The notes beneath the pieces are model-generated. The model saw only the letters and a program-made list of their open reading frames with translations. It was not told the DNA's origin and ran no database searches. A stretch of 8,283 bases of DNA from Candidatus Atribacter alterifermentans (GTDB lineage Bacteria; Atribacterota; Atribacteria; Atribacterales; Atribacteraceae), in contig JAAYUP010000451.1 of assembly GCA_012517635.1 (NCBI GenBank), positions 1 through 8,283 on the forward strand. Direction: 5' to 3'. The translations under genes were made by a program, and so were the position numbers. Below are positions 1 to 5,734 of this stretch, one piece after another; the stretch's first letter is position 1; each line of letters starts with the position of its first letter.

Positions 1-552
1 TATCTTCTTCTTGGATTTGGCTTGTTTCATATTTGGCAGACTTTAGCCGTTTACCACGTTTTTTCTCGAATTGTCTATGGAATTATGGCTTCAGTTCTAT
101 TGGTTTTTGCTATTCTCAGCATAAAAGATGCTATTCAATACCATAAAGATAAGAAAGAAACCGAGTTCTCCCTCGGTTTACCCAAGGGATTTCGTGTTAA
201 AATCAATCAATATCTTAAAAAAAGCTTCTCCGAAAAAAAACTAATACTTTCAGCGATCCTGAGTGGTTTTGTTATATCCCTTCTTGAAGCAGGGTGTACT
301 GGGCAAATTTATCTTCCTACTATTATGTACATTGCTCGACAAAGTACATCAATTCGGGCTTTTTTCTATCTCATTCTTTATAATGGCTTTTTTATCATTC
401 CACTTTTAGTGGTCTTTTTTGGAGTTTACTATGGAAGCCAATCCAAAGCCTTGGTTAATTTCGGAAGAAAAAATATTCTCTTTTCAAAGTTGGCTTTGGG
501 GTCGTTATTTATTGTTTTAAGCATATTACTTTGGCAAAGTGCTTTGTCCTAA
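1..552 (+). CDS. CcdA/DsbD-like transmembrane protein, C-terminal part (5' end outside window)
   Basis: The frame is open from base 1, so this is the last 183 residues of a longer protein; an internal TTG at 22 is not needed as a start. The visible part is strongly hydrophobic, with likely membrane segments near residues 23-43, 82-110, 120-143 and 160-180. A charged, Lys-rich loop lies at about 46-80. The segment at 94-106 reads LLEAGCTGQIYLP, with a membrane-embedded Cys99 and Pro106. From memory, this is the kind of motif seen in CcdA/DsbD-type proteins, which pass electrons from cytoplasmic thioredoxin across the membrane through a pair of membrane cysteines. The partner cysteine would lie in the missing N-terminal half, so the assignment rests on one motif plus topology. 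The next gene starts 40 bp downstream on the same strand and is probably co-transcribed. A generic membrane transporter remains possible. Confidence 0.6.
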   Translation, partial: YLLLGFGLFHIWQTLAVYHVFSRIVYGIMASVLLVFAILSIKDAIQYHKDKKETEFSLGLPKGFRVKINQYLKKSFSEKKLILSAILSGFVISLLEAGCTGQIYLPTIMYIARQSTSIRAFFYLILYNGFFIIPLLVVFFGVYYGSQSKALVNFGRKNILFSKLALGSLFIVLSILLWQSALS

Positions 553-577
553 TAATTGGGTCATCATTAAAAGACAT

Positions 578-582
578 GGAGG
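578..582 (+). promoter_or_regulatory. Ribosome binding site deciding the start of the SNase-like gene
   Basis: GGAGG lies 10 nt upstream of the ATG at 593. It supports that start over the in-frame ATG at 539, which overlaps the previous gene and has no comparable site. The 593 start also places a signal peptide directly at the N-terminus. A GGAGG-to-ATG distance of 10 nt also occurs at the dehydrogenase gene in this window. Confidence 0.75.
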
Positions 583-592
583 TGTTCATTGG

Positions 593-1150
593 ATGGCTAA
601 AAAAGCTATCTTTATATTTCTATTGGTTTTTTTACTTTTAGGAATCGTTGAAATTACTGGAGCTCAGGAAAATATTATTCCAGTAACCGTTATTCGAGTT
701 TCTCAACCGAATGTAGTCGTTGCTGAATATTGCTGTGGGAAGGAAACTGTTAAGGTTCGCATTAAATTGGCTGGAGTAAAACCACCTGTAGCCTATGCCG
801 GAATAACTGATCTACTAAAAGAAAAACTTCGAAAATTTATTCACATGCCAGGCGTGAGTTTTGACTTTGCTTTGGGACATTCCAGTGAAGAAAAGGTCTG
901 GGTTGGATACCTATCCTATCTCTGTAAATGTGAGAATGATGATCATGAGATTGCCATAATTAACGCAGAAATTATTGCTGAAGGATTAGCCGAAGTTGAT
1001 AAAGATACTGCCGGGAAAAACATGATTAATTATTTACTCGGTGAACAAGAAAAAGCACGCTCAGAAAAAAAGGGTTTATGGTTGATAAAAGAAGAAATAA
1101 CAACCACCCCAGGAGGCGGGAAAGACAATTGCCCAGGCTGCGAAAGATAA
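593..1150 (+). CDS. Exported SNase-fold (thermonuclease-like) protein, probably catalytically degenerate
   Basis: 185 residues. An N-terminal signal peptide (Lys3-Lys4, hydrophobic 5-20, likely cleavage after TGA at 24) points to export. The remainder resembles a staphylococcal nuclease (OB-fold) domain: the strand and loop at 53-66 (KLAGVKPP, where active family members have RLxGxDxPE), the strand at 101-110, the helix INAEIIAEGLAEVD (123-136), and the hallmark C-terminal helix EQEKARSEKKGLWLIKE (151-167). Known SNases use Arg35, Asp40, Glu43 and Arg87 with a Ca-binding Asp21. By eye alignment these positions are Lys58, Lys63, Val66, Trp103 or a neighbour, and no DGD motif, so nuclease activity is doubtful. 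Cysteines occur in three close pairs: 47/48, 111/113, and 180/183 in a CPGC motif near the C-terminus. It probably shares a transcript with the upstream CcdA-like gene and ends at a strong terminator. The fold assignment is fairly secure; the function is not. Confidence 0.8.
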   Translation: MAKKAIFIFLLVFLLLGIVEITGAQENIIPVTVIRVSQPNVVVAEYCCGKETVKVRIKLAGVKPPVAYAGITDLLKEKLRKFIHMPGVSFDFALGHSSEEKVWVGYLSYLCKCENDDHEIAIINAEIIAEGLAEVDKDTAGKNMINYLLGEQEKARSEKKGLWLIKEEITTTPGGGKDNCPGCER

Positions 1151-1163
1151 ACGGTCTTATAAA

Positions 1164-1202
1164 AAAAACAAAAGAGTGCTTTTTTAGCACTCTTTTGTTT
1201 TT
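1164..1202. terminator. Bidirectional intrinsic terminator between convergent genes
   Basis: Bases 1164-1180 pair with 1186-1202 as a perfect 17-bp inverted repeat around a TTTTT loop (1181-1185), with the core GAGTGCT/AGCACTC. Because the outer arm is A-rich on the left and T-rich on the right, transcripts of either strand end in a U-run. It lies 13 bp after the SNase-like stop and 17 bp from the stop of the sugar-binding-protein gene on the other strand, so it can serve both. Confidence 0.9.
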
Positions 1203-1219
1203 ACCATTATAAAAATGTG

Positions 1220-2200
1220 TTAAAACTTATCTGGTGTTTGTAAAAGTTTTTGGCTTTCAGGGGAGTTGTAATTCTCGGGAGTAATTATGAAAACTGGAAT
1301 TTGAATATTTCTTTCATTCTCCTCAATTTTTCCTCCCTTGATCACTTTATCCAACATTTCGACTCCACGATACCCCATTTGGTAAGGGTCTTGAGCAATA
1401 ATTGCATTAATAGTTCCTTCTTCAAATAAAGGCAAGGTTTCCGGACTGGGATCAAAGGTGATCAGTTTTACTTTTTTATCCAAACCCTTAGCCTTGAGAG
1501 CTTGAGCAATCCCTACTCCCATAGGAGCAGCAGCTGAGTAAAATCCAACCAGATCAGGATTAGCGTTAAGTAGGTCGGTTGCAATATTCATGGCTGTCGC
1601 TGCTTCTGCATTCGTCCATTGGACCGGAAGAACTTGAATATCGGGGAATTTTTTCATGGCTTCGATAAAACCATCACTTCTTTCCCGACCGGTTTGAGAA
1701 CCGGCGGTAATCCCGATATTCGCTACTTTTCCCTTACCACCAATCATGTCAGCTAATAAAAGTCCAGCTTGGTAAGCTCCGTCAAAATTATCAGTGGTAA
1801 TATTAGCAAGTGGAATTGTCTTATCTTCAATACCAGAATCGACCATGATAATTGGAATGCCAGCCTTTATACCATTTTCTACTGCTGGTTGTAAAGCTTT
1901 TGCGTCGGTAGCTGCCATCAGTATGCCAGCTGGTTTGGTTGCAACAATATTATTCACTAAATTTACTTGTCCAGCTACATCGGCTTCGGTAGCAACGCCT
2001 TGGTAATCTACTGTATATCCTAACTCGTTTGCTTTATCAGTTGCACCTTTACGAAGAAATAACCAGTAGGTGACATCGGTTGATTTGGGGATAAAAACAA
2101 TTGTCTTTGATTTTCCTTCTTGAGCGAAAGCTCCGGTCAGACATCCGAGAACAAGAAAAACCACCAACATTAAAAATACCACACCATTCAATTTTTTCAT
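1220..2200 (-). CDS. Sugar ABC transporter substrate-binding protein (RbsB/type 1 periplasmic binding protein)
   Basis: 326 residues from the ATG at 2200. It captures a sugar outside the cytoplasmic membrane and hands it to the permease and ATPase encoded upstream. The signal peptide (Lys2-Lys3, hydrophobic 7-19) has a good signal-peptidase-I site AFA/Q at 24-27; a Cys at 20 (VLGC) makes a lipoprotein a weaker alternative. The mature part follows the Peripla_BP_4 pattern: the first strand and helix with YWxFxRKGAxxxAxELG (45-61), D99, VDSG (120-123), TDNFDGAYQAG (136-146), the RbsB-like GRERSDGF (171-178), TFDPSPE (248-254) and QDPYQMGYRGVEML (270-283). These indicate a ribose/galactose/xylose-class ligand, but the exact sugar cannot be read by eye. 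A second ATG at 2206 would add two residues but leaves only 4 nt after GGAGG. It is the last gene of the operon and ends at the shared terminator. Confidence 0.93.
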   Translation of the reverse strand: MKKLNGVVFLMLVVFLVLGCLTGAFAQEGKSKTIVFIPKSTDVTYWLFLRKGATDKANELGYTVDYQGVATEADVAGQVNLVNNIVATKPAGILMAATDAKALQPAVENGIKAGIPIIMVDSGIEDKTIPLANITTDNFDGAYQAGLLLADMIGGKGKVANIGITAGSQTGRERSDGFIEAMKKFPDIQVLPVQWTNAEAATAMNIATDLLNANPDLVGFYSAAAPMGVGIAQALKAKGLDKKVKLITFDPSPETLPLFEEGTINAIIAQDPYQMGYRGVEMLDKVIKGGKIEENERNIQIPVFIITPENYNSPESQKLLQTPDKF

Positions 2201-2210
2201 TTTCATTCAT

Positions 2211-2215
2211 CCTCC
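2211..2215 (-). promoter_or_regulatory. Ribosome binding site of the binding-protein gene
   Basis: The minus strand reads AAAAGGAGG and then offers two in-frame ATGs, 4 nt (2206) and 10 nt (2200) downstream. The 10-nt spacing matches the SNase-like and dehydrogenase genes in this window, so 2200 is preferred. Confidence 0.65.
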
Positions 2216-2227
2216 TTTTTTTATTTT

Positions 2228-2247
2228 AATGACTTTTTAAAGTCATT
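2228..2247 (-). promoter_or_regulatory. Intercistronic hairpin between permease and binding-protein genes
   Basis: AATGACTTT (2228-2236) and AAAGTCATT (2239-2247) form a perfect 9-bp inverted repeat with two bases between; in RNA about 8 pairs with a 4-nt loop. On the minus-strand transcript it is followed by an A-rich stretch and the GGAGG site, not a U-run, so it is not a classical terminator. It may protect a processed binding-protein mRNA, which is commonly needed in larger amounts than the membrane components; that role is inference. Confidence 0.5.
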
Positions 2248-2254
2248 GTTCTCT

Positions 2255-3241
2255 CTATCGTTTACGTCGAATTTGATCTGCAGAAACTGCAAAAATGATA
2301 ATTAAACCATTTACAACATATTGATAAAATGCCGATACACCTAAAATATTTAAACCATTTCGGATGGTGGTGACTAATAAAGCTCCAATTAAAGAAGCAA
2401 AAATATTGCCTTCACCACCATAAATGCTCGCTCCTCCAATAAAAACCGAACCTATCGCCAAAAGCTCATATCCATTTCCTGAAGCTGGTTGCATCGTCCC
2501 TAATCGAGCCGATTCAATGACTGCTGCAATCGCTGCGAACATCCCGCTAATCATAAAAATTCCTAAGGTAACTGAGGAGACCTTAATACCCGATAAACGG
2601 GTTGCTTCAGGATTACTTCCTATTGAATAAGTAAATCTTCCAAACCGAGTGTTCCTTAACACAAAATACATCACCGTAAATAATAATATAACAATGATAG
2701 TAGGCACTGGCACAATCCCTGCGATTCTCCCCTGGCCAATCCATAGATATTCTCTCGGTAAACCATAAATTGGAACTCCGTTACATAAAATTAATGCCAA
2801 CCCCCGAGCAATTCCCATCATTCCAAGCGTCGCAACAAAAGGTGGGATTTTTAACTTAATAATAGCCAAGCCATTACAAAACCCAGCAAAAAGCCCAGCA
2901 CCAATTGAAGCCATTAAAGATACAATTACGCTTCCACTCAATTGTAAAGCCAGCACACCAACAATTGCAGAAAAAGCAAAGACCGAACCTACCGATAAAT
3001 CGATTCCCCCGGAAAAGATAACAAAAGACTCACCTGCTGCTATTAAAGCAATTACTGCTGATTGGAGTGTAATTTCAAAAAGATTATTAACCGTAAAAAA
3101 ATAGGGGGACAGTAAAGAAAGAATAACCCACATTAAGATCAAAATAAATAACATAGAAATAGATTGCTGTTGATATAAATATTGGAAAATACTAAATACA
3201 TTCCAAATTTTTCGGCTTTCATTCGGAATATTTTGGTTCAT
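2255..3241 (-). CDS. Sugar ABC transporter permease (RbsC-like, BPD_transp_2 family)
   Basis: 328 residues, the usual length for RbsC-type permeases. It forms the homodimeric membrane channel of the importer. Hydrophobic segments are spread over about residues 28-48, 58-78, 84-102, 106-128, 137-153, 175-195, 223-242, 262-275, 280-293 and 305-320. Family hallmarks are AAGESFVIFSGGIDLSVGS (68-86), TLGMMGIARGLALI (138-151), the cytoplasmic coupling segment RNTRFGRFTYSIGSNPEATRLSGI (196-219), and IGGASIYGGEGNIFASLIGALLV (268-290). The protein ends in a basic tail, RRKR. The ATG has an AAGGA site 8 nt upstream, and only 15 bp separate it from the ATPase stop, so the two genes are cotranscribed. 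No truncation or frameshift is visible. Sugar specificity is set mainly by the binding protein. Confidence 0.95.
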   Translation of the reverse strand: MNQNIPNESRKIWNVFSIFQYLYQQQSISMLFILILMWVILSLLSPYFFTVNNLFEITLQSAVIALIAAGESFVIFSGGIDLSVGSVFAFSAIVGVLALQLSGSVIVSLMASIGAGLFAGFCNGLAIIKLKIPPFVATLGMMGIARGLALILCNGVPIYGLPREYLWIGQGRIAGIVPVPTIIVILLFTVMYFVLRNTRFGRFTYSIGSNPEATRLSGIKVSSVTLGIFMISGMFAAIAAVIESARLGTMQPASGNGYELLAIGSVFIGGASIYGGEGNIFASLIGALLVTTIRNGLNILGVSAFYQYVVNGLIIIFAVSADQIRRKR

Positions 3242-3256
3242 GTTTCCAATCCTTTT

Positions 3257-4747
3257 TTAAGTTAGATTTAAACATCGAGCCATTATTTCCTGCTTGGTCG
3301 TTGTTCTTGGATCCAGCTCGGCTATAAGCCGCCCTTGAGACATAACTAAAATACGATCACTTACTGATAAAATTTCTGATATATCGCTGGAAAGAAATAG
3401 AACAGCTCTCTCTCCCGATCGAACAAAGTCAAATATGAGATTATAAATCTCTTCCCGTGCTCCCACATCAATCCCGATCGTAGGTTCATCTAATACCAAA
3501 AATTGACAGTGAGCAGCTAACCACTTGGCAAATATTACTTTTTGTTTGTTGCCACCGCTTAAATATTTAACCTGTTGATAAACTCCGGTGGTTTTTATTT
3601 TTAACTGATTGATATATTTTTGAGCTAAAGCTTTTTCAGCTGGAATACCAAATATTTTTTCTTTCAACTTGGCTAAATAAACTAAAGTCACGTTATCTTT
3701 AACCGGCATATTTAAACATAAACCAGACACGTCTCTATCCTCAGGCAAATATCCTATACCGTGTTGAACGGCTTCCTTTGGATTCTTTATACTGATTTCC
3801 CTCTTATGGTAAAAACATTGGCCTGCATCTAACTTATCAACACCAAATATTGCCCGAGCCAGTTCTGTCTTTCCAGCCCCAATCAGACCGGTTAATCCAA
3901 CAATTTCACCCTTACCTATTTGAAAACGAATATCCTCAAAAAATCCTTTACGACGAAGAGATTTAAATTCGATCATGACTTCAGATGAAATATATTGATT
4001 TTTCTTTTCCAGGGTCTTCATTTCCTTCCCAATCATCAAATTTACAATTTCATTTAATTCTGCCTCTTTGGCTCCCATTGTTCCGACATTTCTCCCATCT
4101 CTCAAAACGGTTATTAAATCACCGATTATCTTAATCTCTTCTAATTTGTGGGAAATATAAATAATGCCAACTTTTTTCTTCTTAATATCAGCAATGAGCT
4201 GAAAAAGGGTTTCAACCTCTTTTTTACTAATTGCTGCGGTGGGTTCATCCATAATAATGATTTTGGCATTTTTTGACAATGCTATAGCTATTTCCAACAT
4301 CTGTTGCTGTGATACGCTTAGCTTTTTTACTAAAATATTGGGGTCAATAGAAAAATGAATATTCTCTAACATATCTCTCGCTCTTTTTTGAACTGCTTTC
4401 CAATCTATCCTCCCTTTTATCATTGGAAAATTGGATAAAGAGATGTTTTCGGCTATGGTTAAATGAGGAACAAGATGAAAGTTTTGATATATCGTTGCAA
4501 TCCCAAGGCGGGAAGCAATTTCAGGGTTATAAGAAGTCATATCGACTTCTTTCCCCTCTATAAAAACCCTTCCAGAATCAAGGGTGTAAGCGCCGCTTAA
4601 AATTTTGATAAGTGTAGACTTCCCCGCTCCATTTTCACCCAGAATAACATGGACTTCGCCCTCATGAAGGCGAAATTGAACGTCTTTTAAAACTTTGACA
4701 CCAAAAAATGCTTTGTTGATTCCTTCCATTACTAATAAATCGGGCAT
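3257..4747 (-). CDS. Sugar ABC transporter ATP-binding protein, two fused ATPase domains (RbsA/MglA-like)
   Basis: 496 residues, typical of the fused double ATPases of ribose/galactose-class importers; it powers uptake from the cytoplasmic face. Domain 1 has Walker A GENGAGKST (37-45), Q-loop Gln88, signature LSVSQQQ (143-149; the family often has LSVGQQQ), Walker B IIIMDEPT (163-170) and switch His200. Domain 2 has the atypical P-loop GLIGAGKTE (287-295), signature LSGGNKQK (396-403), Walker B FLVLDEPT (416-423) followed by IGIDVGA (424-430), and SSDISE in place of the switch His, as is usual in the second domain of this family. The start at 4747 gives the expected MPDLLVMEGINKAFFGV N-terminus, but its Shine-Dalgarno is unusually distant (see the site at 4748-4770). 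First gene of the operon, with a clear promoter upstream. Confidence 0.95.
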   Translation of the reverse strand: MPDLLVMEGINKAFFGVKVLKDVQFRLHEGEVHVILGENGAGKSTLIKILSGAYTLDSGRVFIEGKEVDMTSYNPEIASRLGIATIYQNFHLVPHLTIAENISLSNFPMIKGRIDWKAVQKRARDMLENIHFSIDPNILVKKLSVSQQQMLEIAIALSKNAKIIIMDEPTAAISKKEVETLFQLIADIKKKKVGIIYISHKLEEIKIIGDLITVLRDGRNVGTMGAKEAELNEIVNLMIGKEMKTLEKKNQYISSEVMIEFKSLRRKGFFEDIRFQIGKGEIVGLTGLIGAGKTELARAIFGVDKLDAGQCFYHKREISIKNPKEAVQHGIGYLPEDRDVSGLCLNMPVKDNVTLVYLAKLKEKIFGIPAEKALAQKYINQLKIKTTGVYQQVKYLSGGNKQKVIFAKWLAAHCQFLVLDEPTIGIDVGAREEIYNLIFDFVRSGERAVLFLSSDISEILSVSDRILVMSQGRLIAELDPRTTTKQEIMARCLNLT

Positions 4748-4770
4748 TTTGGTTTTACCAATGATTCCTT
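4748..4770 (-). promoter_or_regulatory. Distant Shine-Dalgarno with intervening mini-hairpin at the ATPase start
   Basis: The only convincing Shine-Dalgarno, AAGGA (4766-4770), lies 18 nt from the ATG at 4747. Between them TTGGT-AAA-ACCAA (4749-4761) can fold as a 5-bp stem with a 3-nt loop; if folded, the effective spacing falls to 5 nt. The stem is weak (two G-C pairs), so this is only a possibility. An in-frame ATT at 4762-4760 is too close to the site to be a good start. Confidence 0.4.
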
Positions 4771-4801
4771 AGTATGGATTTTTTTCGTTATTCACTTTTT
4801 A

Positions 4802-4815
4802 TGAAATCGTTTTCA
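4802..4815. promoter_or_regulatory. LacI/CcpA-type (cre-like) operator over the transporter start site
   Basis: On the minus strand the 14 bases read TGAAAACGATTTCA. They fit all ten fixed positions of the catabolite-response-element form TGWNANCGNTNWCA, with arms TGAAA/TTTCA around a central CG, the mark of LacI-family sites. The site begins 4 bp downstream of the -10 box and covers the expected start of transcription, a position where a bound protein would repress. No regulator gene lies in the window, so CcpA-like global control and a dedicated LacI-family sugar repressor are both possible. Confidence 0.65.
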
Positions 4816-4819
4816 GTTT

Positions 4820-4848
4820 TTTATACCATATTAAATAATGAAAGTCAA
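4820..4848 (-). promoter_or_regulatory. Sigma-70-type promoter of the sugar ABC transporter operon
   Basis: On the minus strand a -35 box TTGACT (4843-4848) and a -10 box TATAAA (4820-4825) are separated by exactly 17 nt. Each matches five of six consensus bases, and TGG directly before the -10 gives an extended -10 element. Transcription should start near 4813, leaving a leader of roughly 65 nt before the ATPase ATG. This implies that the transporter can be transcribed independently of the dehydrogenase gene upstream. Confidence 0.8.
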
Positions 4849-4929
4849 TTCACCGGGGACTCATAAAATTGAGCCTTTGCCTCCCATAAATTGCTAAAAA
4901 TTTTAACAACTATTTCCTGCTATCCGCTC
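4849..4929. other. Intergenic stretch after the dehydrogenase, no clear terminator
   Basis: Between the dehydrogenase stop and the transporter promoter there is only a weak AT-rich inverted repeat (4891-4909, one G-U pair, almost no loop) and a short GGCTCA/TGAGTCC stem (about 4857-4875). Neither is followed by a U-run on the minus strand. Read-through from the dehydrogenase into the transporter genes is therefore possible. Confidence 0.4.
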
Positions 4930-5682
4930 TTAAGCATATCCACCAGCAACAACCATAACTTGTCCAGTTACAAACCCAGCTTCTTCAGAGGCAAAAAAGA
5001 ACACACTTTCAGCAACATCTTCAGGGCGTCCTAACCTCCCTACTGGTATTCTTTTAACGAGTTGAGGAATGTTCTCGGGTGTGATGGTGGCATGGAAAAG
5101 ATCAGTTTCGATCTTGCCCGGTGCAACAACATTAACAGTAATTCCATGTGGAGCATACTCTCGAGCTAAAGACTTACTAAATGGTATGATCGCTCCCTTG
5201 GTTGCAGCATAATGTGACCCTGAAGACCCTCCAGTAATAGCTGCTGTTGAAGAGATGTTAATAATTCTCCCCCATTGTTTTTTTACCATCATTGGGAGAG
5301 CATGAGCACAGCATAAGAAAACACCTTTCATGTTGACCTGATAAAGTCGATCCCACATTTCCTCGTCAATAGTTGTTGTTAATTGACTCCGTAATTGACC
5401 CTCACCGGCATTATTGACCAAAATATCAACGTGACCGATTTTTTCCTGAATATATTCAAACATCATCTTTACTTCGTCTTTTTTCGATACATCAGCACGA
5501 ATAGTAATACCTTCTCCTCTAAAAGAACGAATTTGATCGAGCGTTTCCTGAGCGGCATTTTCATTTTGATAGTAATTGACAGCTATTTTTGCTCCTCCAC
5601 GTGCAAGACGAAGAGAGATCCCTCTTCCAATTCCGCGACTCCCTCCGGTGACCAAAGCAACGTGTCCATTTACACCAGGCAT
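4930..5682 (-). CDS. Short-chain dehydrogenase/reductase, FabG-like
   Basis: 250 residues, the standard length of a classical SDR; a cytoplasmic NAD(P)-dependent oxidoreductase. The Rossmann motif TGGSRGIG spans 12-19; Arg16, and the absence of an acidic residue after the second strand (AVNYYQN), favour NADP(H). Further hallmarks are ADVS (63-66), NNAG (90-93), Asn117, and the catalytic Ser145, Tyr158 and Lys162 (YAATK) with the family spacing. VNVVAPGKIETD (183-194) and the C-terminal VTGQVMVVAGGYA complete the fold. It resembles 3-oxoacyl-ACP reductase (FabG) and the related glucose/sugar dehydrogenases. No fatty-acid genes are nearby, so the substrate is open and a sugar or alcohol is equally possible. 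The start is supported by GGAGG 10 nt upstream (5693-5697). It follows the hydrolase gene by 52 bp on the same strand with no visible terminator, so the two may form one transcript. Confidence 0.9.
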   Translation of the reverse strand: MPGVNGHVALVTGGSRGIGRGISLRLARGGAKIAVNYYQNENAAQETLDQIRSFRGEGITIRADVSKKDEVKMMFEYIQEKIGHVDILVNNAGEGQLRSQLTTTIDEEMWDRLYQVNMKGVFLCCAHALPMMVKKQWGRIINISSTAAITGGSSGSHYAATKGAIIPFSKSLAREYAPHGITVNVVAPGKIETDLFHATITPENIPQLVKRIPVGRLGRPEDVAESVFFFASEEAGFVTGQVMVVAGGYA

Positions 5683-5734
5683 AAAAGATTAACCTCCGTG
5701 CACTTTAATTGATCTTGAAGCAGGAAAATCACTC

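Noticed and set aside
539..592. N-terminal extension of the SNase-like ORF from the ATG at 539
   Set aside because: It overlaps the previous gene, lacks a ribosome binding site and would bury the signal peptide; GGAGG at 578-582 points to the ATG at 593.
1794..2630. Plus-strand ORFs opposite the binding-protein and permease genes
   Set aside because: They are antisense shadows of well-supported transporter genes.
4891..4909. AT-rich inverted repeat as terminator of the dehydrogenase gene
   Set aside because: The stem is almost all A-U with one G-U pair, has practically no loop, and no U-run follows it on the transcribed strand.
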